A DNA stretch of 64,000 bases from Scopulibacillus_A cellulosilyticus (GCF_042665295.1 NZ_JBHTCO010000041.1:62001-126000); one strand, 5' to 3'. Shown: positions 24,314-32,448, numbered from the stretch's first letter. The notes: generated by a model not told the origin, from the letters alone. Numbers and translations: made by a program.

Positions 24314-24602
24314 AACAACCACATTTGTTGTTCAACCTAATAACATTATAAATGATAACGCTTACAAAATCAACTCGAATAACCAAATTGACCTTTCAAA
24401 GGGTTAAATCATGAGTAAGCAAAACCACCTGCCATAGCGCCGGTGGCTTCCCTCACATGGAAGTAAATTAACTTCTAAACACATATGGGGGTAACCGCCA
24501 CATGCCCCTGCATACGATAAACCATTAGAGAGTTTCATAATATAAGGATTTCAAAAATTAATTCATATTATGAATACCCTTTTTATTGAGGAGGTTTTTT
24601 AT
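24314..24602. other. Non-coding gap with divergent signals
   Basis: Apart from the minus-strand promoter at 24345-24373 it holds a short imperfect hairpin near CCACCTGCCATAGCGCCGGTGG (24429-24450 region) and the GAGGAGG ribosome binding site of the 41-aa gene. No further gene was found. Confidence 0.4.
24345..24373 (-). promoter_or_regulatory. Sigma-A promoter of the small transcription unit
   Basis: Minus-strand TTGATT (24373-24368), 17-base spacer, perfect TATAAT (24350-24345). Start of transcription would be about 24337, giving a roughly 195-nt transcript to the terminator. Confidence 0.7.
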
Positions 24603-24728
24603 TTGGAAAAAAACAAGATTTACGAAACAGCGGACAAAATTTACAATGTGATTGCTGGTAAAGGGATCAAAGTTGAAAAAGTCGAAACAGAAAAAGGCAT
24701 GGCGTTTATGAGATATTTAAAAAAGTAG
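24603..24728 (+). CDS. Putative 41-aa protein, unknown
   Basis: TTG start with GAGGAGG eight bases upstream; reads MEKNKIYETADKIYNVIAG, KGIKVEKVETEKG, MAFMRYLKK. Charged, no membrane segment; looks like a small helix-strand protein. The strong ribosome binding site and balanced codon use argue for translation. No family recognised. A second small gene follows 63 bp later. Confidence 0.6.
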   Translation: MEKNKIYETADKIYNVIAGKGIKVEKVETEKGMAFMRYLKK

Positions 24729-24791
24729 AACAACTGATTTGAGTTAGTGCATGAAAATAACCCCAAAAGTACTTTAAAAAGGAGACTCGCA

Positions 24792-25007
24792 GTGAGTCTT
24801 AGTAACAAATTATTGTTTAAATTACTTTTTTTAATGTCACCCATAATTTTTATGTTGGTATTTATGTTAATTAATGTATTTCTTAACAACAATGATTTTT
24901 CATTAGGCTTCATGAATGCTTTATCTGTTACAGCTATATATTACTTTTTCATTAGTTTATACTTTATCTTTTTTCATATAAAAGATGAAAAGAATAATGA
25001 TATGTAA
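24792..25007 (+). CDS. Putative 71-aa two-pass membrane protein
   Basis: GTG start at 24792 with AAAAAGGAG seven bases upstream (a longer ATG frame from 24747 lacks a site). Two hydrophobic segments (LLFKLLFLMSPIIFMLVFML and ALSVTAIYYFFISLYFIFF) are followed by a charged tail KDEKNNDM. Family unknown; follows the 41-aa gene on the same strand. Confidence 0.55.
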   Translation: MSLSNKLLFKLLFLMSPIIFMLVFMLINVFLNNNDFSLGFMNALSVTAIYYFFISLYFIFFHIKDEKNNDM

Positions 25008-25088
25008 CTCCAAACTGATTCTCCTTATATCATAGGATGGTCAGTTTAGAGTTCTTATAACGATCATTAAGTCAACTAAGACAAAAAT

Positions 25089-25460
25089 TTAAGATCTTTT
25101 ATTTTCATTCTTTTTACATAAATAAGCGTTGCCCCATGTCTCTATAGATTTAAGTATTGGGACAAAATCTTCTCCAAGAGCTGTTAAATAATATAAAACC
25201 TTCTTAGGGTTATCGTTTGTTTCTTCCCTTTCAATGATGCCATCATTTTCGAGGTCTCTAAGTTGCAGTGTAAGAATACGTTGGCTTATACCTGGTATTT
25301 CACGGCGCATTGCATTGTAATACATTGGTGATTGCGACAATAAAGATAAAATGATGCCTTTCCATTTACCACCAAAAATATGCATTGTTAATTCAATTGG
25401 ACAAGCTTGCTTTACAGTAAATGTACAAGTACCATATTGATCGCTTTTAAAGCCTGACAT
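25089..25460 (-). CDS. HxlR-family transcriptional regulator
   Basis: MarR-like winged-helix repressor of 123 residues. CPIELTMHIFGGKWKGIILSLL, the recognition segment ISQRILTLQLRDLENDGIIER and YYLTALGEDFVPIL match the HxlR family; the N-terminal Cys (residue 12 or 20 region) may sense electrophiles or oxidants as in several HxlR proteins. It diverges from the MBL hydrolase and nitrilase genes with about 100 bp between, so it likely controls them. Confidence 0.9.
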   Translation of the reverse strand: MSGFKSDQYGTCTFTVKQACPIELTMHIFGGKWKGIILSLLSQSPMYYNAMRREIPGISQRILTLQLRDLENDGIIEREETNDNPKKVLYYLTALGEDFVPILKSIETWGNAYLCKKNENKRS

Positions 25461-25562
25461 TTTCTCACCTCAATGGGCAGTAACAAAAATGTGCCTTCTT
25501 GTTACACCTTTTTTCACTTATTAAACTAATGATATCAAATAAATAAGAAGAAGGTGTATGAA

Positions 25563-26222
25563 TTGGAACTTGTTCAAATCTCTGAACATGTTTATAAACT
25601 TACTTATAAAACCGTCGTTGGCATTCCGGTCAAAATCAATACATGGTACGTGGTGGATGGTAAGGATGTTTATATCATTGATACCGGAATGAAAGAATAT
25701 GCACGTACGCAGTTGAACGCAGCAAAATCTTTAGGTGTTCCCAAAAGTATCTTACTGACACACGGTCATTTGGACCACATTAATGGTGCCAAGTATTTAC
25801 GAGATGAATTAAACATTCCTATATACTCGCACGAAATTGAAATTCCGTTTATCAATGGTGAAAAGCCATATCCAAACAAAACAGAAAAGGAAACAACAGG
25901 TGTTGAACATCAAGTTGAAGGTTTAAGTGACAATATCATTAAAACTTTACCCCTAGACATATATTTAACATCCGGTCATACTCCGGGGCATGTGATATAC
26001 CATCATAAAGATGACAATGTATTGTTAACTGGAGACTTGTTCATTTCTCATGCTGAAACCTTACACCCACCAATTCAAAAGTTCACAGTTGATATGGACG
26101 AAAATATTACTAGCGGGCAAGTTATAGATGAAATAAAACCCTCTATCATATCTTCATCACATGGCGAAGATGTTAAATACAATGATGAGTTATATGCCAT
26201 TTATAAATTTAGATATGAATAG
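25563..26222 (+). CDS. MBL-fold metallohydrolase
   Basis: Metallo-beta-lactamase superfamily hydrolase of about 219 residues. Metal ligands: LLTHGHLDHINGA (HxHxDH), SGHTPGHV, LLTGDLF and the final SSSHGE. The subgroup (glyoxalase II-like or lactonase-like) is not clear. TTG at 25563 is preferred because AGAAGG lies eight bases upstream; a GTG at 25554 overlaps that site. It is 11 bp ahead of the nitrilase gene, so both are cotranscribed and probably under HxlR control. Confidence 0.85.
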   Translation: MELVQISEHVYKLTYKTVVGIPVKINTWYVVDGKDVYIIDTGMKEYARTQLNAAKSLGVPKSILLTHGHLDHINGAKYLRDELNIPIYSHEIEIPFINGEKPYPNKTEKETTGVEHQVEGLSDNIIKTLPLDIYLTSGHTPGHVIYHHKDDNVLLTGDLFISHAETLHPPIQKFTVDMDENITSGQVIDEIKPSIISSSHGEDVKYNDELYAIYKFRYE

Positions 26223-26233
26223 GAGGTAGAAAA

Positions 26234-27040
26234 ATGAAAATACAATTATTTCAAATTGAGATTATAGAAGGAGAAGTTGAGCAAAACGAAAGCCGTATAA
26301 AAGCCTTATTTGAAGAAAATCTCGAAGCAGATACTGAGATTGTTGTGATACCTGAAATGTGGAATAACGGTTATGATTTACACCATTTAGCGGAAAAAGC
26401 AGATATCAATTTAACAAGAAGCCTTCCTTTTATCCAAAGTTTAGCAACCAAACATCACGTGGATATTATTGCAGGTTCAGTTTCAAATAAACGCAATGAC
26501 AACATTTATAATACAGCCTTTGCGGTATCAAAAACGGGTAAGCTGCTCTATCAAAAAGATAAAATACATCTCGTGCCGATGTTAGATGAACATTTGTATT
26601 TAACTAGTGGAGATGAAGTTCCAGAAGTATTTGAAATTAATGGTATCAAAGCGAGTCAAATTATATGTTATGACTTGCGTTTTCCGGAAATTACCCGCTA
26701 CCCAACGTCTCAAGGAGCCAAAATCATATTTTATGTTGCGCAGTGGACTACAAAAAACATAGATCATTGGAGAACACTATTGAAAGCAAGAGCCATAGAA
26801 AATTGTGTCTATGTCATTGCATGTAACAGTGTGGGGGACGTTAATAATGAAAATCATGTCGGCAACACATATGCGGGGCATTCAATCGTCATCGACCCAA
26901 ACGGAAACATCGTAGAAGAAGCGGGCAACCAAGAAGCAATCATAACAGCAGAAATCGATATACAGAAAGTAGCAAAACAACAACAAAACATCCCAATTTT
27001 CGAAAACCTGAGACCGGATGTTTATAAGTATGCGGAGTAA
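26234..27040 (+). CDS. Carbon-nitrogen hydrolase, omega-amidase-like
   Basis: Nitrilase-superfamily amidase of 268 residues with the catalytic Glu-Lys-Cys triad: Glu in VIPEMWNNGY, Lys in LYQKDKIHL, Cys in IICYDLRFPE. These motifs are closest to the omega-amidase/MtnU (YafV) group that removes amide nitrogen from ketoglutaramate or ketosuccinamate. AGGAGG precedes the ATG. Operon partner of the MBL hydrolase. Confidence 0.88.
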   Translation: MKIQLFQIEIIEGEVEQNESRIKALFEENLEADTEIVVIPEMWNNGYDLHHLAEKADINLTRSLPFIQSLATKHHVDIIAGSVSNKRNDNIYNTAFAVSKTGKLLYQKDKIHLVPMLDEHLYLTSGDEVPEVFEINGIKASQIICYDLRFPEITRYPTSQGAKIIFYVAQWTTKNIDHWRTLLKARAIENCVYVIACNSVGDVNNENHVGNTYAGHSIVIDPNGNIVEEAGNQEAIITAEIDIQKVAKQQQNIPIFENLRPDVYKYAE

Positions 27041-27105
27041 AACTGTGCATAAAGTTTTGTATCCTATAAAATGCGCTTTATGTAAACACAACATAAGTTG
27101 TATAA

Positions 27106-27210
27106 TCAAATTACTTTTATAGTTTTCAAATTTGATAACTGTGAAATCCATTCAACATAAGCACGGGTTCCGTTTGGCGTAATTACTGCCCCTTGGGGTC
27201 TTGTTCCCAT
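27106..27210 (-). pseudogene. Probable remnant of a YVTN beta-propeller repeat protein
   Basis: A 34-codon frame reads GTRPQGAVITPNGTRAYVEW near its start, matching one blade of YVTN-type surface beta-propellers (xPxGVAVTPDGTRVYV). It has no ribosome binding site and no other blades around it. Likely a degraded fragment. Confidence 0.4.
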
Positions 27211-27293
27211 ATTAACTTTGATTTTGAGGATAAAGAACGAATAAACAGTTAAAGGCTCCCAATAGTTTAACGGCCACATAAAGGCAAAATTAA

Positions 27294-27330
27294 AAGGCCT
27301 GAGCCCGGTACAATACCGAATTCAGACCTT
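27294..27330. terminator. Hairpin downstream of the nitrilase gene
   Basis: AAGGCCTGA (27294-27302) and TCAG-ACCTT (27322-27330) with inner CGGTA/TACCG arms. No clear T tract. It is the only hairpin in the roughly 390-bp gap. Confidence 0.4.
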
Positions 27331-27429
27331 ACAAGCCGCCTAAGAAAATAATCTGTCTAACTTTATGGGGTCACTTCATACGCTAAGGAACCGACTTTTT
27401 TTAATTTATCTTGTTAAGCTAACGCATGC

Positions 27430-28179
27430 TTACCCTAACTGGCGTTTAAATGCTTTAATGGCGAAGAAGTAAGCGATGACCATGATGCCGACGCACCAGG
27501 CAAGCGCGATCCAAATACCGTTGCCGACAGACCCTTCATACAAGAGGGCGCGAATCGTATTCACGATTGAAGTCACGGGCTGGTTCTCAGCGAACGCACG
27601 GACAATTTTAGGCATGGTTTCGGTGGGAACAAAGGCCGAACTGATAAACGGCAGGAAAATCAGCGGGTATGAGTAGGCTGTCGCCCCTTCCATAGATTTC
27701 GCTGTCAATCCGGGAATGACCGCCAGCCATGTCAGCGCCAGTGTAAACAGCCCGAGTATCCCAGCCACCGCGAGCCAATGCAGGATATCAGCGTTGGAAC
27801 GGAAGCCCATCAAGAGCGCAACGAAGATAACTACCACGACAGTAAGCGCATTGGAAACGAGCGAGGTCAACACGTGAGCCCACAATACCGACGAGCGCTT
27901 AATGGGCATGGTAATGAAACGCGCCATCAGCCCGCTCTTTACATCCGTAAACAGCCGCAGGGAAGTGTAAGCGACGCCGGATGCGATAGCCATCAGCAGT
28001 ATTCCCGGCAATAAATAATTGACGTAGTTGTCCGTACCTGTCTTTATGGCGCCGCCAAATACGTAGACAAACAGCAGCATCATCATAATCGGCGTAATTG
28101 CCACCGTGATAATCGTATCCGGGCTGCGCATGATGTTGCGCATTAAACGCCCTAGCAATACCCCTGTTTTGCTTTTCAT
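27430..28179 (-). CDS. ABC-2 type exporter permease (DrrB-like)
   Basis: Membrane subunit, 249 residues with six membrane segments and the ABC-2 signature region (FLPFISSAFVPTETMPKIVRAFAENQPVT), typical of daunorubicin/drug exporter permeases. Its ATG lies right after the ATPase stop, downstream of GGAGGAG. Substrate unknown. The base composition of the cassette is visibly more G+C-rich than flanking genes. Confidence 0.92.
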   Translation of the reverse strand: MKSKTGVLLGRLMRNIMRSPDTIITVAITPIMMMLLFVYVFGGAIKTGTDNYVNYLLPGILLMAIASGVAYTSLRLFTDVKSGLMARFITMPIKRSSVLWAHVLTSLVSNALTVVVVIFVALLMGFRSNADILHWLAVAGILGLFTLALTWLAVIPGLTAKSMEGATAYSYPLIFLPFISSAFVPTETMPKIVRAFAENQPVTSIVNTIRALLYEGSVGNGIWIALAWCVGIMVIAYFFAIKAFKRQLG

Positions 28180-28941
28180 TTACATCTCCTCCTTTTTGCC
28201 GATGATCGCGAGGAAAATTTCCTCCAATGTCGGCTGCTTCTCAATGTACTCCACTTTCGCCGGCGGGAACATCTCTTTGAGTTCGGCAAGGGTACCGGTC
28301 GTGATGATTTTCCCGCCATGCAGGATGGCGATGCGGTCTGCCAGTTGTTCGGCTTCCTCCAGGTACTGAGTCGTCAGCAAGATGGTCGTGCCGCTGCCGG
28401 CAAGCTCCTTGACGGTATCCCAGACTTCAATCCGCGCTTCGGGGTCAAGCCCTGTCGTTGGTTCATCGAGAAAAATGACTGCTGGCGCCCCAATCAGACT
28501 CATGGCGATGTCGAGCCGGCGCTTCATCCCGCCGGAATATTTGTCCGCCCGGCGGTTGGCCGCGTCAAGCAGGCTGAATCTTGCAAGCAGATTATCGGCG
28601 ACTTGAGCGGGATTGGAAACCCCTCGCAACTTGGCGATCATCATCAGGTTTTCCCGCCCGGTATGCATGCCGTCTAAAGCTGCGAACTGACCTGTCAGGC
28701 TGATGCTCTGGCGAACATGATCCGGTTGACGCTGGACGTCAAAGCCGCAAATGCCTACTTCGCCGGCATCGGGCTTCATCAGCGTTGAGAGGATGCTGAC
28801 CGTCGTCGTCTTGCCCGCTCCATTTGATCCCAGCAGTGCGAAAATTTCGCCGCGCCGCACCTCAAAATCCACCCCCTTTAAGACTTCCTTGTCTTTAAAG
28901 GACTTTTTTAACCCTTTTACAGAAATCGCTGCATTGCTCAT
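28180..28941 (-). CDS. ABC exporter ATPase (DrrA-like)
   Basis: 253 residues: Walker A GSNGAGKTT, Q-loop near SLTGQFAALDGMHTGREN, signature KYSGGMKRRLDIAMSL, Walker B AVIFLDEPTTGLDPEAR and switch LTTQYLEEAEQLADR, the last being typical of the DrrA family. ATG with AGGAGG. It has its own promoter block at 28993-29030, which resembles the one ahead of padR. Confidence 0.95.
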   Translation of the reverse strand: MSNAAISVKGLKKSFKDKEVLKGVDFEVRRGEIFALLGSNGAGKTTTVSILSTLMKPDAGEVGICGFDVQRQPDHVRQSISLTGQFAALDGMHTGRENLMMIAKLRGVSNPAQVADNLLARFSLLDAANRRADKYSGGMKRRLDIAMSLIGAPAVIFLDEPTTGLDPEARIEVWDTVKELAGSGTTILLTTQYLEEAEQLADRIAILHGGKIITTGTLAELKEMFPPAKVEYIEKQPTLEEIFLAIIGKKEEM

Positions 28942-28992
28942 ACTTTTTTCCTCCTTATAAAAATCGCTTTGCGGAGCTGGATTGCCTATACC

Positions 28993-29030
28993 CTATTTAG
29001 TCTGGCTGATAATCTGTATGACTTAGTACC
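28993..29030 (-). promoter_or_regulatory. Shared promoter/operator block ahead of the ABC genes
   Basis: These 38 bases match 29858-29895, ahead of padR, at 29 positions without gaps; both include CTATTT, GTCTG and ACTTAGTA and face the same way. A PadR operator and duplicated promoter is the simplest reading. Confidence 0.5.
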
Positions 29031-29045
29031 AAGTTGAAAATATAA

Positions 29046-29090
29046 CTGAATAGCGAAAGCGGCAATTCACATTTGTAACCAGCTATTCAG
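29046..29090 (-). terminator. Hairpin between DUF1048 gene and ABC ATPase gene
   Basis: CTGAATAGC (29046-29054) and GCTATTCAG (29082-29090) pair perfectly across a 27-base loop, about 20 bp after the DUF1048 stop. Partial terminator or processing site. Confidence 0.45.
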
Positions 29091-29109
29091 TCGGTATTAT
29101 CCATTGAAT

Positions 29110-29451
29110 TTACTTTTTTCCCAATCGCTTCATGATACTCTGATTCAAATCTTCACGATACTTGGCGACATAGGTTTTAGCGTTTGCCACTAGTTCGTCG
29201 GCAAAGGACGCCACGTCGTCCCCGGTGATTTCCAGAACTTGTTTGCCTTCCGCCGCACCGTCCTCAAACAAATCGATTAATTCATACTGTATGTGCAGCA
29301 TATCCATCCCGTTGCCCGCTGAGAAATTCCACATGTAGTTTTGAATTTTCTTAAATACATACTGGTAGTCCTCTGGCAGGGCTTCAACCCGTGCCATCAT
29401 CATTTTGTACTCTTTTTTATCACCAATCATTTTTTTGAACATTTCCATCAT
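29110..29451 (-). CDS. DUF1048 protein
   Basis: 113 residues, helical, with the DUF1048 features KMIGDKKEYK, YQYVFKKIQNYMWNF and LFEDGAAEGKQVLEITGDDVASFADELV. ATG preceded by AAAGGAGG. DUF1048 genes commonly sit between a PadR regulator and an ABC exporter, as here. Biochemical role not known. Confidence 0.9.
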   Translation of the reverse strand: MMEMFKKMIGDKKEYKMMMARVEALPEDYQYVFKKIQNYMWNFSAGNGMDMLHIQYELIDLFEDGAAEGKQVLEITGDDVASFADELVANAKTYVAKYREDLNQSIMKRLGKK

Positions 29452-29522
29452 ATTATTTTTCCTCCTTTTTTATAAAGCTGTACAAGACACTCCAAAAATA
29501 TCGGACGGATTATCTTATGAAG

Positions 29523-29843
29523 CTAGGTTGACTTTAAGACATTAATTTTTGATGATACAAAATCCCATTTTTTCCAAAACAATTCAAGTTCCTGGCGGCC
29601 AGCCTCATTAAGTGAGTAAAACTTGCGGGGCGGCCCCATATCTGACGGTTTCTTTTCTACGTTCACCAGTTTTTTCTTTTCTAATCGCATGAGGATGGTG
29701 TAGACCGTCCCTTCCACGACTTCGGTAAACCCAAGCTCGTTCAGGCGGCGGGTTATCTCGTAGCCATAGGTTTCATGGCGGCTGATGATTTCCAGCACGC
29801 AGCCTTCCAGCGAACCCCTCAGCATTTCGGTTAAATTTTCCAT
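29523..29843 (-). CDS. PadR-family transcriptional regulator
   Basis: 106 residues. PadR winged helix: LEGCVLEIISRHETYGYEITRRLNELGF, EGTVYTILMRLEKKKLV and the RKFYSLNEAGRQEL wing. ATG at 29843 follows GAGGTGG; the upstream in-frame GTG lies inside that site. First gene of padR-DUF1048-ABC; it probably represses the cassette until its exporter substrate binds. Confidence 0.93.
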   Translation of the reverse strand: MENLTEMLRGSLEGCVLEIISRHETYGYEITRRLNELGFTEVVEGTVYTILMRLEKKKLVNVEKKPSDMGPPRKFYSLNEAGRQELELFWKKWDFVSSKINVLKST

Positions 29844-29857
29844 GTTCAGAGCCACCT

Positions 29858-29895
29858 CTATTTTGTCTGACTTATATTCAATGTAACTTAGTAGC
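29858..29895 (-). promoter_or_regulatory. Shared promoter/operator block ahead of padR
   Basis: Second copy of the 38-base block described at 28993-29030, 15 bases ahead of the padR start; includes ATGTAACTTAGTAG. Confidence 0.5.
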
Positions 29896-30101
29896 GAGGT
29901 AAATTTTTTTAAATAACTTTTTGGAAATCACGCTATTAAGTATTACTTATTACAGGTACATTGTAACACCGAGTAGAAGAGGTGTCAACTATTTTTCTTA
30001 AAAATATTTCGATACCAATTTGAGCTGCGATTTTTCCTTTTTCCATAAAAACTGGACTAAGATGAGTTTCCTTATTGGCGCTACCCCTTTTTGCATGACA
30101 T

Positions 30102-30389
30102 TTATAACCTTATAACGACTTCTGCCCCGTCCTTATCTTTCACTTCAACGATTGTTAATCCTCGATATCGCTTGATTTCCCTCAATAAATGCCTAACTTC
30201 TCTACGATCAATTGACATGGGAATAAACGATTTTGTATTTTCATCTACGTTCTTCTGGATAAACTTACTGTTTACAAATTTCCATAGTAATGGTGAAGTT
30301 GCAATCCAACCACCGGCACGTAAAAGGGTGTATGGCAAAGGAACCGTGAATTTCCTCTTGCCTTTAAGTTTCACTTTAACTTTTAACAT
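30102..30389 (-). CDS. Hypothetical protein of the DUF2089 cluster
   Basis: About 95 residues, very basic N-terminus (MLKVKVKLKGKRKFTVPLPY), a middle hydrophobic patch (LRAGGWIATSPLLW) and a C-terminal part resembling the end of the neighbouring 131-aa protein (REIKRYRGLTIVEVKDKDGAEVVI against IENELSGQIVDVESKKGEKVSVVI). It may thus be a diverged relative of that protein lacking its N-terminal domain. GTG at 30398 overlaps the upstream stop as GTGA and is an alternative start. Function unknown. Confidence 0.65.
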   Translation of the reverse strand: MLKVKVKLKGKRKFTVPLPYTLLRAGGWIATSPLLWKFVNSKFIQKNVDENTKSFIPMSIDRREVRHLLREIKRYRGLTIVEVKDKDGAEVVIRL

Positions 30390-30394
30390 GGCGA

Positions 30395-30790
30395 TCACTC
30401 AATGACGACGGAGACTTTTTCGCCTTTTTTACTTTCGACATCGACAATTTGACCAGACAATTCGTTTTCAATTGCTTTCAAAATCAAATCCACGTCAAGA
30501 ACGTCGATATCTTTTACGTACTTAGCGGATTCAGGTATTGCCGTAGCAATGCTAAGACCTGTTTTCAACGCAACTTTGATTAGTCTCAATGGCAAGTTTA
30601 CATTTACTTTATCGCCTTCTTCCGACATAACGCGAACTTTTAACATTTTATCCAGATAGTTTGAGCCTTTAATCGCAGCTGAAGTCGAACCTTTTATCTT
30701 TAATGCTTGAATTAGTTCACTAGCCTCATCTGAATCAAGCTTTCCCTCTTGAACCATTGTAAGTACCTTCGTAATTTCTTCTTTCATCAT
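30395..30790 (-). CDS. SHOCT-like/YvlB N-terminal type protein
   Basis: 131 residues. The N-terminus EEITKVLTMVQEGKLDSDEASELIQAL is the short helical SHOCT-like module found at the start of YvlB/LiaX-type envelope stress proteins; the rest (KMLKVRVMSEEGDKVNVNLPLRL, a hydrophobic AIPESAKY region, and VDVESKKGEKVSVVIE) resembles the putative sensor part of such proteins. ATG with AAAGGAG. It lies between the DUF2089 gene (12 bp) and the basic protein, in one operon. Confidence 0.75.
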   Translation of the reverse strand: MMKEEITKVLTMVQEGKLDSDEASELIQALKIKGSTSAAIKGSNYLDKMLKVRVMSEEGDKVNVNLPLRLIKVALKTGLSIATAIPESAKYVKDIDVLDVDLILKAIENELSGQIVDVESKKGEKVSVVIE

Positions 30791-30802
30791 CCAGTTTCTC
30801 CT

Positions 30803-31165
30803 TTAATTTCTCTTTATTATTTTTAATGCTTCTTCAGGAGAGATTTCTCCTTTTTCGAGCATGTCAATTACTTTCTTATCATCTACATCGCTTTTCTTTT
30901 CGGCGAGCCCAAGTGCAGAAACAATTTCGTTTAACTTCCCGCGTACAGTTGGATAGGAAACCCCCAATTCTTTTTCAACTTCTTTAATATTTCCACGGCT
31001 TTTAAGGAAGATTTCGATAAAAAATAGCTGTTCTTGATCAAGAGTTGCAAACTTGGATAGCTCAAATTCATTTTCAATTGTTGTATGGCAATGCGTACAC
31101 TGTAACTTTGTAATCTTTAACACTTCACTGCAAACAGGGCAGTTTGTGATAACTTGGTAAGCCAT
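30803..31165 (-). CDS. DUF2089 protein, zinc ribbon plus helix-turn-helix
   Basis: 120 residues from ATG at 31165, which follows GAGAGGGGAAG; an upstream frame to 31231 has no site. The N-terminal Zn ribbon has CPVC and CTHC; the middle LKSRGNIKEVEKELGVSYPTVRGKLNEIV is a helix-turn-helix; the tail EKGEISPEEALKIIK repeats the SHOCT-like helix of the next gene. A transcription regulator with a domain shared with its operon partner is the likely role. Confidence 0.88.
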   Translation of the reverse strand: MAYQVITNCPVCSEVLKITKLQCTHCHTTIENEFELSKFATLDQEQLFFIEIFLKSRGNIKEVEKELGVSYPTVRGKLNEIVSALGLAEKKSDVDDKKVIDMLEKGEISPEEALKIIKRN

Positions 31166-31360
31166 ATTCTTCCCCTCTCTTAATGTTATTAATATTTTAT
31201 TACACATATTTAATAAAGTAAATGATTTCAATTGATTTTTTTAATAACCAAATAAAGATAATTAATTAATCTTAAATCGTTAATCAGAAAATGAAACACT
31301 GATTGAACAAAATTTAAAAAGGGTTAACCTCAAATCGGTTAAATGTGAGTAATCTCTGCA

Positions 31361-31400
31361 AAATAAGCCGATCTCCCATTTATTTAGGAAATTGGCTTTT
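31361..31400 (-). terminator. Terminator after the DUF4030-like gene
   Basis: AAATAAGCCGATCTCCC (31361-31377) pairs imperfectly with GGAAATTGGCTTTT (31387-31400); the minus strand ends in GGCTTATTTT. Confidence 0.65.
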
Positions 31401-31446
31401 CATTCTTATAATCACGATTATGTATATCAGAAGTGACTTTTAAAAT

Positions 31447-32448
31447 TCATTCTATATTTTTATAGTCCTTACCGCGAACTATTACTTTATAAGGCTCGTG
31501 ATCAACCCATTGAGCTAGATATTTCGATTGAAGCATAGTATGAATGTTTCTCACAATTTCCTGTTTTAGTTCCTTTGCTTGGGGCGCTTTACTCATTACT
31601 GATGTTTTTATAATGATTTGTAAGGGTTCTGGATGAAAGGAATAAGCAAACCCGTAAACGTGGTATGCCTTTTTGGACATCATCTCTTCAAGGATGACTG
31701 GGAAAATATGTTCATTCCATTTAAGATCTTTTATCTCACTCTGGCTTTTGTCATCACCATTATTCTCAATATTCCTGACCTTAATAATGCAATCCCTAAA
31801 ACCAGAAGATTGAACGACAGACTTAATCTGATTTAGGATATCTTTTTTAGTCTTAATATAATCTTGTTTTGGGCCAACAAGTTCTATTGTAATCGCCTTT
31901 GAATCCATGGTTAAGAATACAATTTTCATTTTATATTTTTCGACTACTCGAGAAATGTCATTCGATAATTCCTTATACTTTTTTTGTTCTTCATTTATTT
32001 TCAGTTCATTCTTTTGATCTACGGAATCCGGTCTATTTTTCTTTTCCCTACTTACTTTTATTGTATAGGCATCATATCCTCTTGTTTTTAATACATCACT
32101 GACTGTCTCTTTCACACCACTTTTCACTTTGTTGTAATAGGTTTTTGTTCCCTTGACCTTAACGTTTAATATTTTATGGGAATGTGGGGTATACACAGGA
32201 ATATTTATGTCATTCAAGCTTATTTTGTATCCTTTTTTATTCAATTCATCTTTTATAACTTCATCCAAATGACCGATTCTTAGTCTTTTAATATCAGTTG
32301 GTGCATGCGTTTCTTCAAACGATTTAGCCCTATTAGATCCTTCAAAATGGGAATAGGTTAAGAAGACAGTAAAGAACACGCAAATGATTATGCCGCCACC
32401 AATTAAAAAACCTTTTTCTTCATGAATTATCTCCCCCCTTAATGACAC
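31447..32448 (-). CDS. Membrane-anchored protein, possibly DUF4030, probable frameshift at its start
   Basis: One N-terminal membrane segment (GFLIGGGIIICVFFTVFLTY) leads to about 290 soluble residues, with two rough repeats (ETVSDVLKTRGYDAYTIKVSR and IKSVVQSSGFRDCIIKVRN). It resembles Bacillus DUF4030 proteins, but I am not certain. The strong site AAGGGGGG points to an ATG at 32412 (ATG AAG AAA AAG), which runs out of frame after four codons; adding one A to the A tract would give MKKKGFLIGGG and join the long frame. The GTG at 32448 has no spaced ribosome binding site. Either the gene is disrupted or the tract has a sequence error. Confidence 0.6.
   Translation of the reverse strand: MSLRGEIIHEEKGFLIGGGIIICVFFTVFLTYSHFEGSNRAKSFEETHAPTDIKRLRIGHLDEVIKDELNKKGYKISLNDINIPVYTPHSHKILNVKVKGTKTYYNKVKSGVKETVSDVLKTRGYDAYTIKVSREKKNRPDSVDQKNELKINEEQKKYKELSNDISRVVEKYKMKIVFLTMDSKAITIELVGPKQDYIKTKKDILNQIKSVVQSSGFRDCIIKVRNIENNGDDKSQSEIKDLKWNEHIFPVILEEMMSKKAYHVYGFAYSFHPEPLQIIIKTSVMSKAPQAKELKQEIVRNIHTMLQSKYLAQWVDHEPYKVIVRGKDYKNIE

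Noticed and set aside
28318..28677. 119-codon plus-strand frame
   Set aside because: Antisense of the ABC ATPase gene; long only because of the higher G+C content there.
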